Origin: Lysobacter concretionis Ko07 = DSM 16239
Lineage (GTDB): Bacteria > Pseudomonadota > Gammaproteobacteria > Xanthomonadales > Xanthomonadaceae
Direction of reading: 5' to 3'
NCBI RefSeq assembly: GCF_000768345.1
Contig: NZ_AVPS01000003.1
Coordinates: 248,001-312,000, forward strand
DNA length: 64,000 nt
Positions 17,028 through 28,234 of the stretch are shown piece after piece (the stretch's first letter is position 1; each line of letters opens with the position of its first letter). The notes under the pieces were generated by a model, which saw only the letters and a program-made list of their open reading frames with translations, was not told the origin of the DNA and made no database searches. The position numbers and the translations under genes are program-made.

Positions 17028-19484
17028 TCAATGCTTGACCCCGGCACGCGTCACACGCTCGCTCTTGCGCGGCGCGGGCAAGCCCTCCTGTCCGGCCGGC
17101 GGCAGCGGCGTCAGCGGCGTCAGCGGGCGCTCCAGCGCGACATCCAGCACCTCGTCGATCCAGCGGGCGGTCACGATCTTGAGACCTTCGCTGATGCTCT
17201 TGGGCAGATCGACGAGATCCTTCTTGTTTTCCTCCGGAATGATCACGGTGGTGATCCCGCCGCGCAGTGCCGCGAGCAGCTTTTCCTTGAGTCCACCGAT
17301 CGGAAGCACCCGGCCGCGCAGGGTGATCTCGCCGGTCATCGCCACTTCCGCCCTGACCGGATTCCTGGTCAACGTGGACACCAGCGCAGTGGCCATCGCG
17401 ATGCCCGCGCTCGGGCCATCCTTCGGCGTCGCGCCTTCGGGGACATGCACGTGGACATCGTGCTTCTGCAGGAAATCCAGGTCGATGCCGAGGCGCTCGG
17501 TCCGCGCACGCACAACCGACAAGGCTGCCGATGCCGATTCCTTCATCACATCGCCGAGCTGGCCGGTCAGCAGCAACTGGCCCTTGCCGGGCACCAGCGT
17601 GGTTTCGACCTGCAGCAACTCGCCACCGACCTCGGTCCACGCCAGCCCGGTGACCAGGCCGATTTCGTTCTGCTCCTCGGCACGTCCGAAGTCGAACCGG
17701 CGCACGCCGAGATACTTGTCCAGGTTCTTGGCGGTGACGGTCAGGATCGACTTGCGGGCCTTCGCCGGCTTCGGGCCTGCCAGGGCAATCTCCTTGACCA
17801 CCTTGCGGCAGATCTTGGCGATCTCGCGCTCCAGATTTCGCACGCCGGCTTCGCGTGTGTAGTAGCGCACGATGTCGTGCACCGCCGACTCGGCGACCTT
17901 CAGCTCCTCGGGCTTCAGGCCGTTGGCCTTGATCTGCTTGGGCAGCAGGTAACGCATCGCGATGTTGACCTTCTCCTCCTCGGTGTAGCCGGGGATCCGG
18001 ATCACTTCCATGCGGTCCAGCAGCGGACCGGGAATGTTCAGCGAGTTGGAGGTGGCGACGAACATCACCTCGCTCAGGTCCAGGTCGACCTCCAGGTAAT
18101 GGTCGTTGAATGCGTGGTTCTGCTCGGGGTCGAGCACTTCCAGCAAGGCCGATGACGGGTCGCCGCGGAAGTCCATCGACATCTTGTCGATCTCGTCGAG
18201 CATGAACAGCGGATTGCGGGTGCCGACCTTGGTCAGGTTCTGCACCACCCGGCCCGGCATCGAACCGACATAGGTGCGCCGGTGGCCGCGGATTTCCGCC
18301 TCGTCGCGCACGCCGCCGAGCGACATGCGCACGAACTTGCGGTTGGTCGCCTTGGCGATCGACTGCCCGAGCGAGGTCTTGCCCACGCCGGGCGGCCCGA
18401 CCAGGCACAGGATCGCGCCCTTCATCTGCTTCACCCGGGTCTGCACGGCCAGGTATTCGAGGATGCGCTCCTTGACCTTTTCCAGGCCGAAGTGATCCGC
18501 ATCCAGCACTTCCTGGGCCGCCTTCAGGTCCTTGCGCACCTTGCTGCGCTTCTTCCACGGCACCCCGAGCAGCCACTCCAGGTAATTGCGAACCACCGCT
18601 GCCTCGGCCGACATGGGCGACATCTGCTTGAGCTTGTTGAGCTCGCTCTTGGCCTTGGCCTCCACCGGCTTGGGCATGCCCGCCTCGGCGATCTTGCGCG
18701 TGAGGTCCTCGATATCGTTGGGCGCATCGTCGATCTCACCCAATTCCTTCTGGATCGCCTTCATCTGCTCGTTGAGGTAGTACTCGCGCTGGCTCTTCTC
18801 CATCTGGCCCTTGACCCGGCCACGGATGCGCTTCTCCAGCTGCTGGACATCGATCTCGCCGTCCACCAGGCCCACCAGCTGTTCCAGCCGCGCACCGATG
18901 CCGTGGGTTTCCAGCAGCTTCTGTTTGTCGCTGATGCGCACGCCCAGGTGGGCGGCGACGGTATCGGCCAGGCGCCCGGGTTCATCGATCCCCGCCAGGG
19001 TCTGCATCAACTCCGGCGGCAGCTTGCGGTTGGTCTTGATGTACTGCTCGAACAGGGTCATCAGCGACCGCATGATCGCCTCGATCTCGCGCTCTTCGCG
19101 ATCGACCACCGGCGCGATTTCGCGGGCCTGCCCGCTCAGCGCTCCGTCGGTCTCCACCACGTGGTCGACCTGCACCCGTGAGACGCCCTCCACCAGCACC
19201 TTGATGGTGCCGTCGGGCAATTTCAGCAGCTGCAGCACATGCGCCAAAGTGCCGATCTCGAACAGGTCCGCAGCGCCCGGGTCGTCGGTCTCGGCCGCCT
19301 TCTGCGCGACCAGCAGGATCTGCTTGTCGGCTTCCATCGCGATTTCGAGGGCACGGATCGATTTGTCGCGGCCGACAAACAGCGGAATCACCATATGCGG
19401 GAACACGACGACGTCGCGCAATGGCAGCACCGGCAGATTGAGCAGCTCGTCCTGGGCGGACTCGCGTTCAGTGGATTCGGTCAT
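17028..19484 (-). CDS. lon: ATP-dependent protease Lon (class III heat-shock protease)
   Basis: Lon degrades misfolded and regulatory proteins in the cytoplasm. The 818-residue protein has an N-terminal LON substrate-binding domain ([23 protein letters not shown], from residue 16) and an AAA+ module with Walker [10 protein letters not shown] and Walker [10 protein letters not shown]. The C-terminal Ser-Lys protease domain has the nucleophile in [12 protein letters not shown] and Lys in [14 protein letters not shown]. It is about 35 residues longer than E. coli Lon, mostly as a Pro-rich C-terminal tail. The ATG has GGAG eight bases upstream. A sigma-32-like promoter precedes it. Confidence 0.97.
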   Translation of the reverse strand: MTESTERESAQDELLNLPVLPLRDVVVFPHMVIPLFVGRDKSIRALEIAMEADKQILLVAQKAAETDDPGAADLFEIGTLAHVLQLLKLPDGTIKVLVEGVSRVQVDHVVETDGALSGQAREIAPVVDREEREIEAIMRSLMTLFEQYIKTNRKLPPELMQTLAGIDEPGRLADTVAAHLGVRISDKQKLLETHGIGARLEQLVGLVDGEIDVQQLEKRIRGRVKGQMEKSQREYYLNEQMKAIQKELGEIDDAPNDIEDLTRKIAEAGMPKPVEAKAKSELNKLKQMSPMSAEAAVVRNYLEWLLGVPWKKRSKVRKDLKAAQEVLDADHFGLEKVKERILEYLAVQTRVKQMKGAILCLVGPPGVGKTSLGQSIAKATNRKFVRMSLGGVRDEAEIRGHRRTYVGSMPGRVVQNLTKVGTRNPLFMLDEIDKMSMDFRGDPSSALLEVLDPEQNHAFNDHYLEVDLDLSEVMFVATSNSLNIPGPLLDRMEVIRIPGYTEEEKVNIAMRYLLPKQIKANGLKPEELKVAESAVHDIVRYYTREAGVRNLEREIAKICRKVVKEIALAGPKPAKARKSILTVTAKNLDKYLGVRRFDFGRAEEQNEIGLVTGLAWTEVGGELLQVETTLVPGKGQLLLTGQLGDVMKESASAALSVVRARTERLGIDLDFLQKHDVHVHVPEGATPKDGPSAGIAMATALVSTLTRNPVRAEVAMTGEITLRGRVLPIGGLKEKLLAALRGGITTVIIPEENKKDLVDLPKSISEGLKIVTARWIDEVLDVALERPLTPLTPLPPAGQEGLPAPRKSERVTRAGVKH

Positions 19485-19571
19485 GGAAAACTCCGGTCGT
19501 TCATGCAGCCGGGACTCGATGCCCGACCACGAAAGATGAGGATGCGCCGACATCGCCGGCCATGCACCCGG

Positions 19572-19600
19572 TTATGGGGGTCGACCGGGAAGGTTGCAAG
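19572..19600 (-). promoter_or_regulatory. Sigma-32 (RpoH)-like heat-shock promoter of lon
   Basis: On the minus strand CTTGCA (19600-19595), a 15-bp spacer and CCCCATAA (19579-19572). The heat-shock consensus is CTTGAA, 13-15 bp, CCCCATnT, so the fit is close. It lies about 88 bp before the lon ATG. Confidence 0.7.
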
Positions 19601-19640
19601 CAAAAGCCGTTGCGGCCGCGGGATCCGTGCGGATTTCCCA

Positions 19641-19674
19641 ACAAAATCAGCCGCTTGCGGAAACAAGCGGCTGA
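19641..19674 (-). terminator. Intrinsic terminator of clpX
   Basis: TCAGCCGCTTG and CAAGCGGCTGA form an 11-bp perfect stem with a 6-nt loop (19647-19674). On the minus strand it is followed by TTTTGTT. It begins 27 bp after the clpX stop. Confidence 0.85.
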
Positions 19675-19701
19675 CAGGCAAAACCGGGGGCAACGGCCGG
19701 C

Positions 19702-20994
<1,293 letters not shown>

Positions 20995-21075
20995 GCGCTT
21001 GCCTGAATGATCATGTGCAGAACGCTCATCGGCGACTGCCGCCAGACGAACGTGTTCATGCGTGTTTCGGGCCTG

Positions 21076-21084
21076 AGAATAGCA
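21076..21084 (-). promoter_or_regulatory. Extended -10 element upstream of clpX
   Basis: The minus strand reads TGCTATTCT, matching TGnTATAAT at most positions, about 82 bp before the clpX ATG. No good -35 is seen, as expected for extended -10 promoters. Confidence 0.4.
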
Positions 21085-21181
21085 CAGCGCCCCAACCCGC
21101 CCGAATGACGGAGGGGCGCCGATAATTTTCTTTGTAATCAACAGGTTGGACGTGCGTCCACTGTTCCGTCCGCACGAAAAA

Positions 21182-21808
21182 TCAGCTTGCCTGAATGGAC
21201 TCTTCCGGACGGCGCTCCAGCACTTCATCAATCAAGCCGTAGTCGCGCGCGGCCTCGGCGCCCTTGAAGTTGTCACGCTCGGTATCGCGCGCGATCGTTT
21301 CCAGCGGCTGCCCGGTGTGCTTGGACAGCACCTCGTTGAGCTTCTGCTTCAGCGCCAGGATCTCGCGTGCGTGGATCTCGATATCCGTGGCCTGGCCCTG
21401 GAAGCCGCCCAGCGGCTGGTGGATCATCACCCGCGAATTGGGCAGCGCGTAACGCTTGCCCTTCGCGCCCGATGCCAGCAACAACGCCCCCATCGAGGCC
21501 GCCTGGCCGACGCAGATCGTGCTCACGTCGGGACGGATGTACTGCATGGTGTCGTAGATCGCCATGCCGGCGGTGACCACGCCACCGGGCGAGTTGATGT
21601 ACAGGCTGATGTCCTTCTCGGGGTTTTCCGCCTCGAGGAACAGCATCTGGGCAACGATGACGTTGGCGACGTGGTCGTCGATCGGACCGACCAGGAAGAT
21701 CACCCGCTCCTTCAGCAGACGCGAATAGATGTCGTACGCGCGCTCGCCACGGCTGGTCTGTTCGACCACCATCGGCACGAGGTTGAGGGCTTTGGTTTGG
21801 TTTTCCAT
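21182..21808 (-). CDS. clpP: ATP-dependent Clp protease proteolytic subunit ClpP
   Basis: ClpP forms the tetradecameric proteolytic chamber used by ClpX and ClpA. The 208-residue protein has the catalytic triad Ser105 ([10 protein letters not shown]), His130 (MIHQPLGG) and Asp179 (ERDNF). The N-terminal segment ([28 protein letters not shown]) is that of processed ClpP. I start at the ATG; an adjacent TTG one codon upstream is in frame. A heat-shock-type promoter precedes the gene. The order tig, clpP, clpX, lon, hupB is the classical gammaproteobacterial arrangement. Confidence 0.97.
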   Translation of the reverse strand: MENQTKALNLVPMVVEQTSRGERAYDIYSRLLKERVIFLVGPIDDHVANVIVAQMLFLEAENPEKDISLYINSPGGVVTAGMAIYDTMQYIRPDVSTICVGQAASMGALLLASGAKGKRYALPNSRVMIHQPLGGFQGQATDIEIHAREILALKQKLNEVLSKHTGQPLETIARDTERDNFKGAEAARDYGLIDEVLERRPEESIQAS

Positions 21809-21851
21809 CAAGACGGCACCTTGGCTGACGTTATATGGGCGGACCCGATCA

Positions 21852-21880
21852 ACGTGGGGTCGAGCGGACCATAGCGCAAG
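21852..21880 (-). promoter_or_regulatory. Sigma-32 (RpoH)-like heat-shock promoter of clpP
   Basis: On the minus strand CTTGCG (21880-21875), a 15-bp spacer and CCCCACGT (21859-21852), 43 bp before the clpP ATG. It shares element order and spacer length with the lon promoter. Confidence 0.6.
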
Positions 21881-21940
21881 AGGCGCCCGGCGCCCGCCCT
21901 GAAGGCAGGCACCGTTGGGATTGCGGTTCAGGCAACCGGT

Positions 21941-23239
21941 TTACTGGCGGATCGCCTCGGCGAAAGCGAGCGGCTGCTCGGTGTGCTGGGCGCGCTCGGC
22001 AATCCAGTCGATCACCTGCTCCTCCATCACCCGCCCCTGCAGGTTGGTCATCAGCTGGCGGTCATTGCGGTACAGCTCGATGACCTGCTGCGGCTCCTCG
22101 TAGGTGGAGGCGATCAGGTTGAGCGTCTCGTTGACGCGCTTGGGATCGAGCTTGAGCGCGTTGGCGCGCGCGACCTCGCCGACCAGCAGGCCGACCAGCA
22201 CGCGCTTGCGCGCCGGCTCGAGGAACTGCAGGTGTGCATCGGCCGGGAGCTCGACGTTGCGGCCCTGGCGGCGCGCCTGCTCGGCCGCCTGGTTGGCCAT
22301 GTCGCGGGCTTCGTTCTCGACCAGCTTCGGCGGCATTTCCAGCTCCGAGTAGGCAGCGATCAGCTGCTCGCCGACCTCACGACGCAGGCGGCTCATCAGC
22401 GCGCCCTTGAGCTCGCGCTCCAGGTTGCTGCGGATATCGGCACGGAACTGCTCCGCATCGCCGCTCTTGATGCCGAAGCTCTTGATGAACGCTTCATCCA
22501 CGTCCGGCAGGACCGGCTCGGACACCTTGCCGACCGTCAGGCTGACCAGGACCTTCTTGCCGGCGAACTGCGGCACGCGCCACTCGGAGGGGAATTCGAT
22601 CTCGGTGTCTTTGGACTCGCCCGCCTTCATGCCGACCAGCGCCGACTCGATCGCCGGCAACATCGCACCGGAGCCGATGACGGTGGTGCCACGCTCGGCA
22701 CCCTCGGCTGGCAGACGCTCTCCATCAACGGTGGAGAACGTCTCCAGCTCGACCGCGTCGCCTTCCTGCGCGGCCCGCTCGACCACGTTCCACGTGCGGC
22801 GCTGCAGGCGCAGGTTCTCGACCATCGTGTCGATGTCCTCATCCTTCACCTCGGAGGTGTGGCGCACGACATTGAGCTTGCTTACGTCGATCTCGCCGAA
22901 GTCCGGCACCACCTCGAAGGTCGCCACGTAGGCGAGCTCGGCAGCCGCATCACCCGCAGGTTCGATGAACGGGTTGCCCGCGATCTGCAGAGACTGCTCG
23001 CGCACCGCGCTGCCGAAGGTTTCGCGGACGAGGTTGTCGAGGACTTCAGCGCGGACCTGAGGACCGAAGCGCTGTTCGATGACCTTGGCCGGAATCTTTC
23101 CGGGACGGAACCCCTTGATCTTGGCCCCGCGCGAAATCTCGCGCAGGCGGCCACCCACCTCGCTCTCGAACCGGTCGGCCGGGAGGTTGAAGGTCATGCG
23201 GCGTTCAAGGGCACCGAGCGATTCGACCGAAACTTGCAT
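21941..23239 (-). CDS. tig: Trigger factor
   Basis: Trigger factor is the ribosome-associated chaperone and prolyl isomerase that meets nascent chains. At 432 residues it has the same length as the E. coli protein. The N-terminal ribosome-binding domain contains the signature [17 protein letters not shown] (about 44-60). A PPIase domain spans roughly 150-245 ([16 protein letters not shown] through IEFPSEWR). A long helical C-terminal domain forms the arms. GGAG stands five bases before the ATG. It is the first gene of the tig-clpP-clpX-lon block. Confidence 0.97.
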   Translation of the reverse strand: MQVSVESLGALERRMTFNLPADRFESEVGGRLREISRGAKIKGFRPGKIPAKVIEQRFGPQVRAEVLDNLVRETFGSAVREQSLQIAGNPFIEPAGDAAAELAYVATFEVVPDFGEIDVSKLNVVRHTSEVKDEDIDTMVENLRLQRRTWNVVERAAQEGDAVELETFSTVDGERLPAEGAERGTTVIGSGAMLPAIESALVGMKAGESKDTEIEFPSEWRVPQFAGKKVLVSLTVGKVSEPVLPDVDEAFIKSFGIKSGDAEQFRADIRSNLERELKGALMSRLRREVGEQLIAAYSELEMPPKLVENEARDMANQAAEQARRQGRNVELPADAHLQFLEPARKRVLVGLLVGEVARANALKLDPKRVNETLNLIASTYEEPQQVIELYRNDRQLMTNLQGRVMEEQVIDWIAERAQHTEQPLAFAEAIRQ

Positions 23240-23404
23240 ATCCACTCCTGCAACCGTGGCGGATGCCGACGGCACGATAGTTGTTGGGTCTGGCTGGCCG
23301 CGGAAAGCCGGAACTCTGCCGGCGGCCGAACGCGCTAGTTTGGCGGATTCCGGCCGTCGCTTCCAGTGGTTTGCCACCCGCGACGACGTTCCGGCCTGCC
23401 TGGA

Positions 23405-23489
<85 letters not shown>

Positions 23490-23560
23490 CTGTTGCCTGC
23501 CGCGACGGCCGGGACCACCGCGGCCGAACCGGCGATGACAACCCTATGCCGCTGACGGGC

Positions 23561-23589
23561 AAAAAAAAACACCTGGCGCGAACCAGGTG
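23561..23589 (-). terminator. Intrinsic terminator within the tRNA cluster (after tRNA-Lys)
   Basis: On the minus strand CACCTGG, loop TTCGCG and CCAGGTG are followed by nine T (23569-23561). It ends the Pro-Arg-His-Lys transcript before tRNA-Leu. Confidence 0.85.
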
Positions 23590-23598
23590 CTTCAATTT

Positions 23599-23674
23599 TG
23601 GTGGGCCGTGAAGGATTCGAACCTTCGACCTATTGATTAAGAGTCAACTGCTCTACCAACTGAGCTAACGGCCC
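23599..23674 (-). tRNA. tRNA-Lys(CTT)
   Basis: 76 nt. The anticodon loop CTCTTAA carries CTT (reads AAG). The acceptor is GGGCCGT/ACGGCCC with discriminator A and encoded CCA. Confidence 0.96.
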
Positions 23675-23713
23675 GCAACTCGCAAAATTGTACAGCAACA
23701 ACCAAAAAAACGA

Positions 23714-23791
23714 TGGGGTGGAAGACGGGATTCGAACCCGCGACCCTCGGAATCACAATCCGATGCTCTAACCAACTGAGCTACATCCACC
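23714..23791 (-). tRNA. tRNA-His(GTG)
   Basis: 78 nt including the extra 5' G(-1) that pairs with discriminator C, the identity element of HisRS. The anticodon loop TTGTGAT carries GTG, and CCA is encoded. The acceptor strands read GTGGATG and CTTCCAC, leaving one T-T mismatch at pair 6-67. The remaining stems are intact. Confidence 0.94.
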
Positions 23792-23835
23792 ACAGGAAAA
23801 CGACTGCAGACAACGTGACGCAATTATTGCACGGT

Positions 23836-23912
23836 TGGCGCGCCCGGCAGGACTCGAACCTGCAACCATCGGCTTAGAAGGCAGATGCTCTATCCGGTTG
23901 AGCTACGGGCGC
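23836..23912 (-). tRNA. tRNA-Arg(TCT)
   Basis: 77 nt. The anticodon loop CTTCTAA carries TCT (reads AGA/AGG, rare codons in such a GC-rich genome). The acceptor is GCGCCCG/CGGGCGC with discriminator G and encoded CCA. Confidence 0.96.
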
Positions 23913-23944
23913 CTGCGTGAATCCTACCGACGCCGTTGAACAAG

Positions 23945-24021
<77 letters not shown>

Positions 24022-24063
24022 ATCCGGGCTTTCGTAGCACGCCGATGCCGCGAAAGGCCGGCC

Positions 24064-24092
24064 ATTCTGTGCCCAGTCCGGCCCGGTGTCAA
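24064..24092 (-). promoter_or_regulatory. Strong sigma-70 promoter of the tRNA-Pro-Arg-His-Lys cluster
   Basis: On the minus strand a perfect TTGACA (24092-24087), a 17-bp spacer and CAGAAT (24069-24064). Transcription would start near 24057, about 36 nt before tRNA-Pro. Confidence 0.75.
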
Positions 24093-24162
24093 TGCCCGGA
24101 TACCCGTGATGGCGCCCGATGTATGCTTGCGCAATCGCACTATGACCGCCCAGGGGGCATGC

Positions 24163-24918
24163 ATGATCCGCAGCAGCAATCCGGCGTTGAAGGGCGCCAG
24201 CTTCCTCGACCTGCACAGTGGGACGATCGTCCGCGGCCGCAGCGACGTGATGAGCCTGAACGGCACGGTCAACAAGACCGGCATGCTGTTGTTGCTGTGC
24301 GTGCTGACCGCCTCGTTTGCGTGGAGCCAGGTGAGCACGCCAGCCGGAATCGTGGGTGCCCAGCCCTACATGTGGGGTGGCCTGATCGGCGGGCTGGTGC
24401 TGGCGATGGTCACGATCTTCAAGAAGGAATGGGCACCGGTCACTGCGCCTCTGTATGCGCTGGTGGAAGGCTTCTTCCTCGGCGCGATCTCGGCGATGTT
24501 CAACCACATGTACGAAGGCATCGTGATGCAGGCGGTACTGCTCACCTTCGGCACCCTGTTTGCGCTGTTGTTCGCCTACCGCTCCGGGCTGGTCAAGGCG
24601 ACCGAGAACTTCAAACTCGGCGTGGTCGCCGCCACCGGCGGCGTGTTCCTGGTCTACATGGCAAGCATGGTGCTCGGCTTTTTCGGCATCAACATCCCGA
24701 TGATCCACGAGTCCGGGCTGCTCGGTATCGGCTTCAGCCTGGTGGTGGTCGTGATCGCGGCGTTGAACCTGGTGCTGGACTTCGACTTCATCGAAACCGG
24801 TGTCGAGCAGGGGGCACCGAAGTACATGGAGTGGTACGGCGCGTTCGGCCTGATGGTCACGCTGGTGTGGCTGTACATCGAGTTCCTGCGGTTGCTGTCC
24901 AAGCTGCAGTCGCGCTGA
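24163..24918 (+). CDS. Bax inhibitor-1/YccA family membrane protein
   Basis: This 251-residue integral membrane protein has seven predicted hydrophobic segments, the first near residue 42 (TGMLLLLCVLTASFAW). The BI-1 family C-terminal signature is DFDFIETGVEQGAPKYMEWYGAFGLMVTLVWLYIE. The N-terminal RSSNPALKGASFLDL is typical of the longer bacterial subfamily. Relatives are pH-sensitive Ca2+ leak channels or modulators of FtsH (YccA). Which role applies here is unknown. I start at ATG 24163, preceded by a GGGGG stretch; an in-frame ATG at 24142 is possible. It is flanked by a bidirectional terminator. Confidence 0.85.
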   Translation: MIRSSNPALKGASFLDLHSGTIVRGRSDVMSLNGTVNKTGMLLLLCVLTASFAWSQVSTPAGIVGAQPYMWGGLIGGLVLAMVTIFKKEWAPVTAPLYALVEGFFLGAISAMFNHMYEGIVMQAVLLTFGTLFALLFAYRSGLVKATENFKLGVVAATGGVFLVYMASMVLGFFGINIPMIHESGLLGIGFSLVVVVIAALNLVLDFDFIETGVEQGAPKYMEWYGAFGLMVTLVWLYIEFLRLLSKLQSR

Positions 24919-24938
24919 CGACCGCCGTCGCGACACAG

Positions 24939-24965
24939 AAAAAGGGCGCTCAAGGCGCCCTTTTT
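24939..24965. terminator. Bidirectional intrinsic terminator between the BI-1 gene and the antiporter gene
   Basis: GGGCGC (24944-24949), loop TCAAG, GCGCCC (24955-24960), flanked by AAAAA and TTTTTT. The two genes are convergent. Confidence 0.88.
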
Positions 24966-26351
24966 TCATTCCGGTTCCCGGGCCTTGGCAGAACCCGCCG
25001 CAAGCGCGCCCTCCCTGCCTGCCGGCAGCTCAACCCGCGAGGGCCACAGCATGAAGCCGATCGCCACCACGGCCAGCAACCAGCAGTACCAGACCTTGCC
25101 GGCGATCAGCAGCGGCGACAGGCCGGCGAGCGACCCGGCCAGCAGGATCTGCGCGCCATACGGCAGGACGCCCTGCGCGACACATGAATAGATGTCCAGG
25201 ATGCTGGCCGCGCGGCGCGGCGGCACGCCGTGCCGCTGGGCGATGTCTTTCGCCAGGCTGCCACCGACCAGGATCGCCACGGTGTTGTTGGCGGTCAGTA
25301 CATCCCCGCCGACCGCCAGCGCGGCGATGCTGAGCTCGCCGGCACGGCGCCCCTGGCTGCCGCGGGCGAACCGGGCGATCGTCGCGGCCAGCCAGGCCAG
25401 GCCACCGCTGGCCTTGATCAGTGCGGCCAGGCCGCCGATCAGGATCGACAGCAGCGTGATTTCGACCATTCCCTCGAAGCCGGTGTAGATGTCGCTGGCG
25501 TAACTGACCACGTCGTAACCGTCGGCCATGAAAAAGCCGAACACGCCTGCCAGCAACAGCCCGATGGCCAGCACCAGCACGACGTCGAGCCCGAGCAGCG
25601 CCAGCGCCAGCACCGCCAGGTACGGCAGCACGAGCCACGCCGAAGCGGCCTGGTGGGTCGTCGCCACCGGCGCGGCGTCGCCGAGGAACGCGAGCAGCAC
25701 GATCGTGGCCACCGCCGCCGGCAGCGCGATCCTGAAGTTCTCGCGGAACTTGTCGCGCATCGCACAACCCTGGCTGCGGGTAGCGGCGATGGTGGTATCG
25801 GAGATGATCGACAGGTTGTCGCCGAACATGGCGCCGCCGACCACAGCGCCCAGCACCAACGCCTTGTCCATCCCGGCCGCGTCCGCCAGGCCCGTCGCGA
25901 TGGGAACCACCGCGGCGATCGTGCCCATCGAGGTGCCGATCGACAACGACACGAAGCTGGCGACGACGAACAGCCCCGGCAGGATCAGCTGCGGCGGCAG
26001 GGTTCCCAGACCCAGCGCGACGACCGCATCCACCGCACCGATCGCCTTGGACACGGTGGCGAACGCACCGGCCATCAGGAAAACCAGCACCATCAGCATC
26101 ACGTTGCTGTGTCCCATGCCGGCCAACAGGGTGTCCACCGGTTTGATGTTGCGGCGCCAGGCGATCCAGGCGCCCAGCGCCAGCGCCGGCAGGATCGCGA
26201 CCGGGGCCCGCAGCTGGTAGAAACCCATCGCTTCGCCCTGCGCCGTGAAATACAGCCCGGCACCGAAGAACAGCGCCAGGAACAGCAGCAGCGGCAGCAG
26301 CGCTACGGCACTGGGACGCACCGAAAGATCCGGGCGGGAAAAATCATTCAT
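24966..26351 (-). CDS. Na+/H+ antiporter, NhaC family
   Basis: This 461-residue membrane protein has about 11-12 hydrophobic segments. It carries family motifs GTSMGTIAAVVPIATGLADAAG, GAMFGDNLSIISDTTIAATRSQGC and GGDVLTANNTVAILVGG. These belong to the NhaC/YuiF-like ion transporter clan. Relatives exchange Na+ (or malate and lactate in some members) for H+ at the inner membrane. The exact substrates are not readable. The gene is convergent with the BI-1 gene and separated from icd by the icd terminator. Confidence 0.85.
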   Translation of the reverse strand: MNDFSRPDLSVRPSAVALLPLLLFLALFFGAGLYFTAQGEAMGFYQLRAPVAILPALALGAWIAWRRNIKPVDTLLAGMGHSNVMLMVLVFLMAGAFATVSKAIGAVDAVVALGLGTLPPQLILPGLFVVASFVSLSIGTSMGTIAAVVPIATGLADAAGMDKALVLGAVVGGAMFGDNLSIISDTTIAATRSQGCAMRDKFRENFRIALPAAVATIVLLAFLGDAAPVATTHQAASAWLVLPYLAVLALALLGLDVVLVLAIGLLLAGVFGFFMADGYDVVSYASDIYTGFEGMVEITLLSILIGGLAALIKASGGLAWLAATIARFARGSQGRRAGELSIAALAVGGDVLTANNTVAILVGGSLAKDIAQRHGVPPRRAASILDIYSCVAQGVLPYGAQILLAGSLAGLSPLLIAGKVWYCWLLAVVAIGFMLWPSRVELPAGREGALAAGSAKAREPE

Positions 26352-26448
26352 CGCTTTATTCGGATACAAGGAGCAAGCCGCGCAGTGTGCCGACTGGGCG
26401 GGCCGCTGTCGAGCGCAGGAATGGGATGCTGGATATCGCCGCGCGCAC

Positions 26449-26479
26449 AAAAAAACGGGGCGCCCTCAAGGCACCCCGT
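26449..26479 (-). terminator. Intrinsic terminator after icd
   Basis: On the minus strand ACGGGGTGCC, loop TTGAG and GGCGCCCCGT (10-bp stem with one wobble) end in seven T. It lies 158 bp after the icd stop and upstream of the antiporter gene. Confidence 0.75.
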
Positions 26480-26637
26480 TCGGTCCGAATTGAAGCTGTG
26501 GACGTAAAGCTGTGGAGCTGGTGGATGGCAGGCCGGCCCCATGCGGGCCCATACCCTCAGGCCCGGGCCGCCCTGGCCAAACCAGGCCCGGTCAAATTGT
26601 GCCTGGTCAAGCCAGCCTGATGATCAAACCAGCCAGA

Positions 26638-27645
26638 TCAAACCCGGCTGGCGATTGCCTTGCCGAAGTCCATCGTGCTGCCGGTGCCGCCAAGGTCGGC
26701 CGTCAGGCTGTCGCGGGCTTCGAGCGTCGCCACGATCGCCTCGCGCACCCTGAGCGCCTTGTCCGTCATGCCCAGGTGATCGAGCATCTGCGAGGCGCCG
26801 AGCAACAGCGCGCACGGATTGGCCTTGCCCTGGCCGGCAATATCCGGCGCGGTGCCATGGACGGCTTCGAAGATCGCCGCGTCGTTGCCGATGTTGGCCC
26901 CCGGAATGAGGCCGAGACCGCCGATCAGGCCCGCGCACAGGTCGGAGATGATGTCGCCGAACAGATTCGTGGTGACGATGACGTCGAACTGCTCGGGACG
27001 CATCACCAGCTGCATGCAGGCGTTGTCGACGATCATTTCCTCGCACTGGATCTGCGGGTAGAGCGCGGCGACTTCACGCGCGGTCTTCAGGAACAGGCCG
27101 GAGGTCGACTTGAGGATGTTGGCCTTGTGCACCACGGTGACCTTCTTCCGGCCGGTCTTCACCGCCAGGTCGAAGGCGTAGCGCACGATGCGCTCCGAGC
27201 CCTTGCGGGTGGTGCGGGTGATCGAGGTCGCGCTCTGCCCGTCGGCCGCGGTTTCCTGGCCTTCGGCGCTGTAGGCACCTTCGGTGTTCTCGCGCACCGT
27301 GATGATGTCGACACCGCTAGGGAAGCGCGACTTGGTGTTCGGGAACGACTTGGCCGGACGCACGTTGGCGTACAGGTCGAAGCGCTTGCGCAGCTCGACG
27401 TTGACCGACGAGAAGCCGCCGCCTACCGGCGTGCTCAGCGGGCTCTTCAGCGCGATGCGGTTCTTGCGGATCGAGTCCATGGTGACCGCCGGCAGCAGCT
27501 CGCCGGTCTTCTCCAGCGCCACCAGGCCGGCGTCGGCGAACTCGTACTCCAGGCCGAGCTTCATCGCGTCGAGCACATAGAGGGTGGCGTCCATGATTTC
27601 CGGGCCGATGCCATCGCCACGGATAACCGTAATCGTCTGCGTCAT
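26638..27645 (-). CDS. icd: Isocitrate dehydrogenase, NAD-dependent homodimeric type
   Basis: This 335-residue member of the beta-decarboxylating dehydrogenase family oxidises isocitrate to 2-oxoglutarate in the TCA cycle. The substrate loop is SPLSTPVGGGFSSVN, and the metal-binding region is NLFGDIISDLCAGLIGGLGL. The cofactor segment HGTAPDIAGQGKANP has Asp-Ile, the NAD-type pair, rather than the Lys-Tyr of NADP enzymes. Length and motif match the short NAD-IDHs of xanthomonads. Isopropylmalate or homoisocitrate dehydrogenase is less likely, given the substrate loop and lack of leu neighbours. Confidence 0.85.
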   Translation of the reverse strand: MTQTITVIRGDGIGPEIMDATLYVLDAMKLGLEYEFADAGLVALEKTGELLPAVTMDSIRKNRIALKSPLSTPVGGGFSSVNVELRKRFDLYANVRPAKSFPNTKSRFPSGVDIITVRENTEGAYSAEGQETAADGQSATSITRTTRKGSERIVRYAFDLAVKTGRKKVTVVHKANILKSTSGLFLKTAREVAALYPQIQCEEMIVDNACMQLVMRPEQFDVIVTTNLFGDIISDLCAGLIGGLGLIPGANIGNDAAIFEAVHGTAPDIAGQGKANPCALLLGASQMLDHLGMTDKALRVREAIVATLEARDSLTADLGGTGSTMDFGKAIASRV

Positions 27646-27835
27646 AGGGGATCTTCTTCCAACTGGATGGGCGCTACCGCATCAACCATGCGGCGCCGGG
27701 GTAGGGGTCAGCCCCGTAATTGTGCCGGAATCAGGGATTTCCTGCAGGCCCGGGCGACCGGAAAGCCGCAATTGCAGCGCTGATCCCGCCGGGAGGCATC
27801 AAGCCATCCCGGCACATACAGGTCCGTTTCCGGCT

Positions 27836-28234
27836 TCAGTCGTGCCCATGCGCGGGCGGGGCGGCCGCTCCACCCTGTTCCAGCCGGTCGAGGAAATCGA
27901 CCGCGCGGCGCAGGTGCGGGATCACGATCGAACCACCGACCACCAGCCCGACCGAGAACGTCTCGAACATCTCCTCGCGCGTGGCACCGGCTTCATGGCA
28001 CTGGGCGACGTGGTAGCTGATGCAGTCGTCGCAACGCAGCACCAGCGAAGCCACCAGACCCAGCAGCTCCTTGGTCTTCACGTCCAGGGCACCGGCCTTG
28101 TAGGTCTGGGTATCGAGCGCGAAAAACCGGCGCACGACCTGGTTGGGCTCGGCCAGGATGCGGTCGTTCATGCGTTGCCGGAACTCGGCAAAGCCCTCGA
28201 CAGCCCGATCTTCCGGTGCAGACGGATCGCTCAT
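27836..28234 (-). CDS. Carboxymuconolactone decarboxylase / AhpD-like protein
   Basis: This 132-residue all-helical protein has the AhpD-type redox motif CDDCISYH (Cys68, Cys71, His75), preceded by KTKELLGLVASLVLR. Such proteins act as thiol-dependent peroxidases or as disulfide partners of peroxidases. The ATG overlaps the TGA of the glutaredoxin gene (ATGA), so the two are translationally coupled. That coupling suggests a glutathione/glutaredoxin-linked thiol redox pair. The tail AAAPPAHGHD is low-complexity. Confidence 0.87.
   Translation of the reverse strand: MSDPSAPEDRAVEGFAEFRQRMNDRILAEPNQVVRRFFALDTQTYKAGALDVKTKELLGLVASLVLRCDDCISYHVAQCHEAGATREEMFETFSVGLVVGGSIVIPHLRRAVDFLDRLEQGGAAAPPAHGHD

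Noticed and set aside
21119-21180. An intrinsic terminator directly after clpP
   Set aside because: CGTGCG/CGCACG arms can pair, but the loop is large and no T-run follows on the minus strand.
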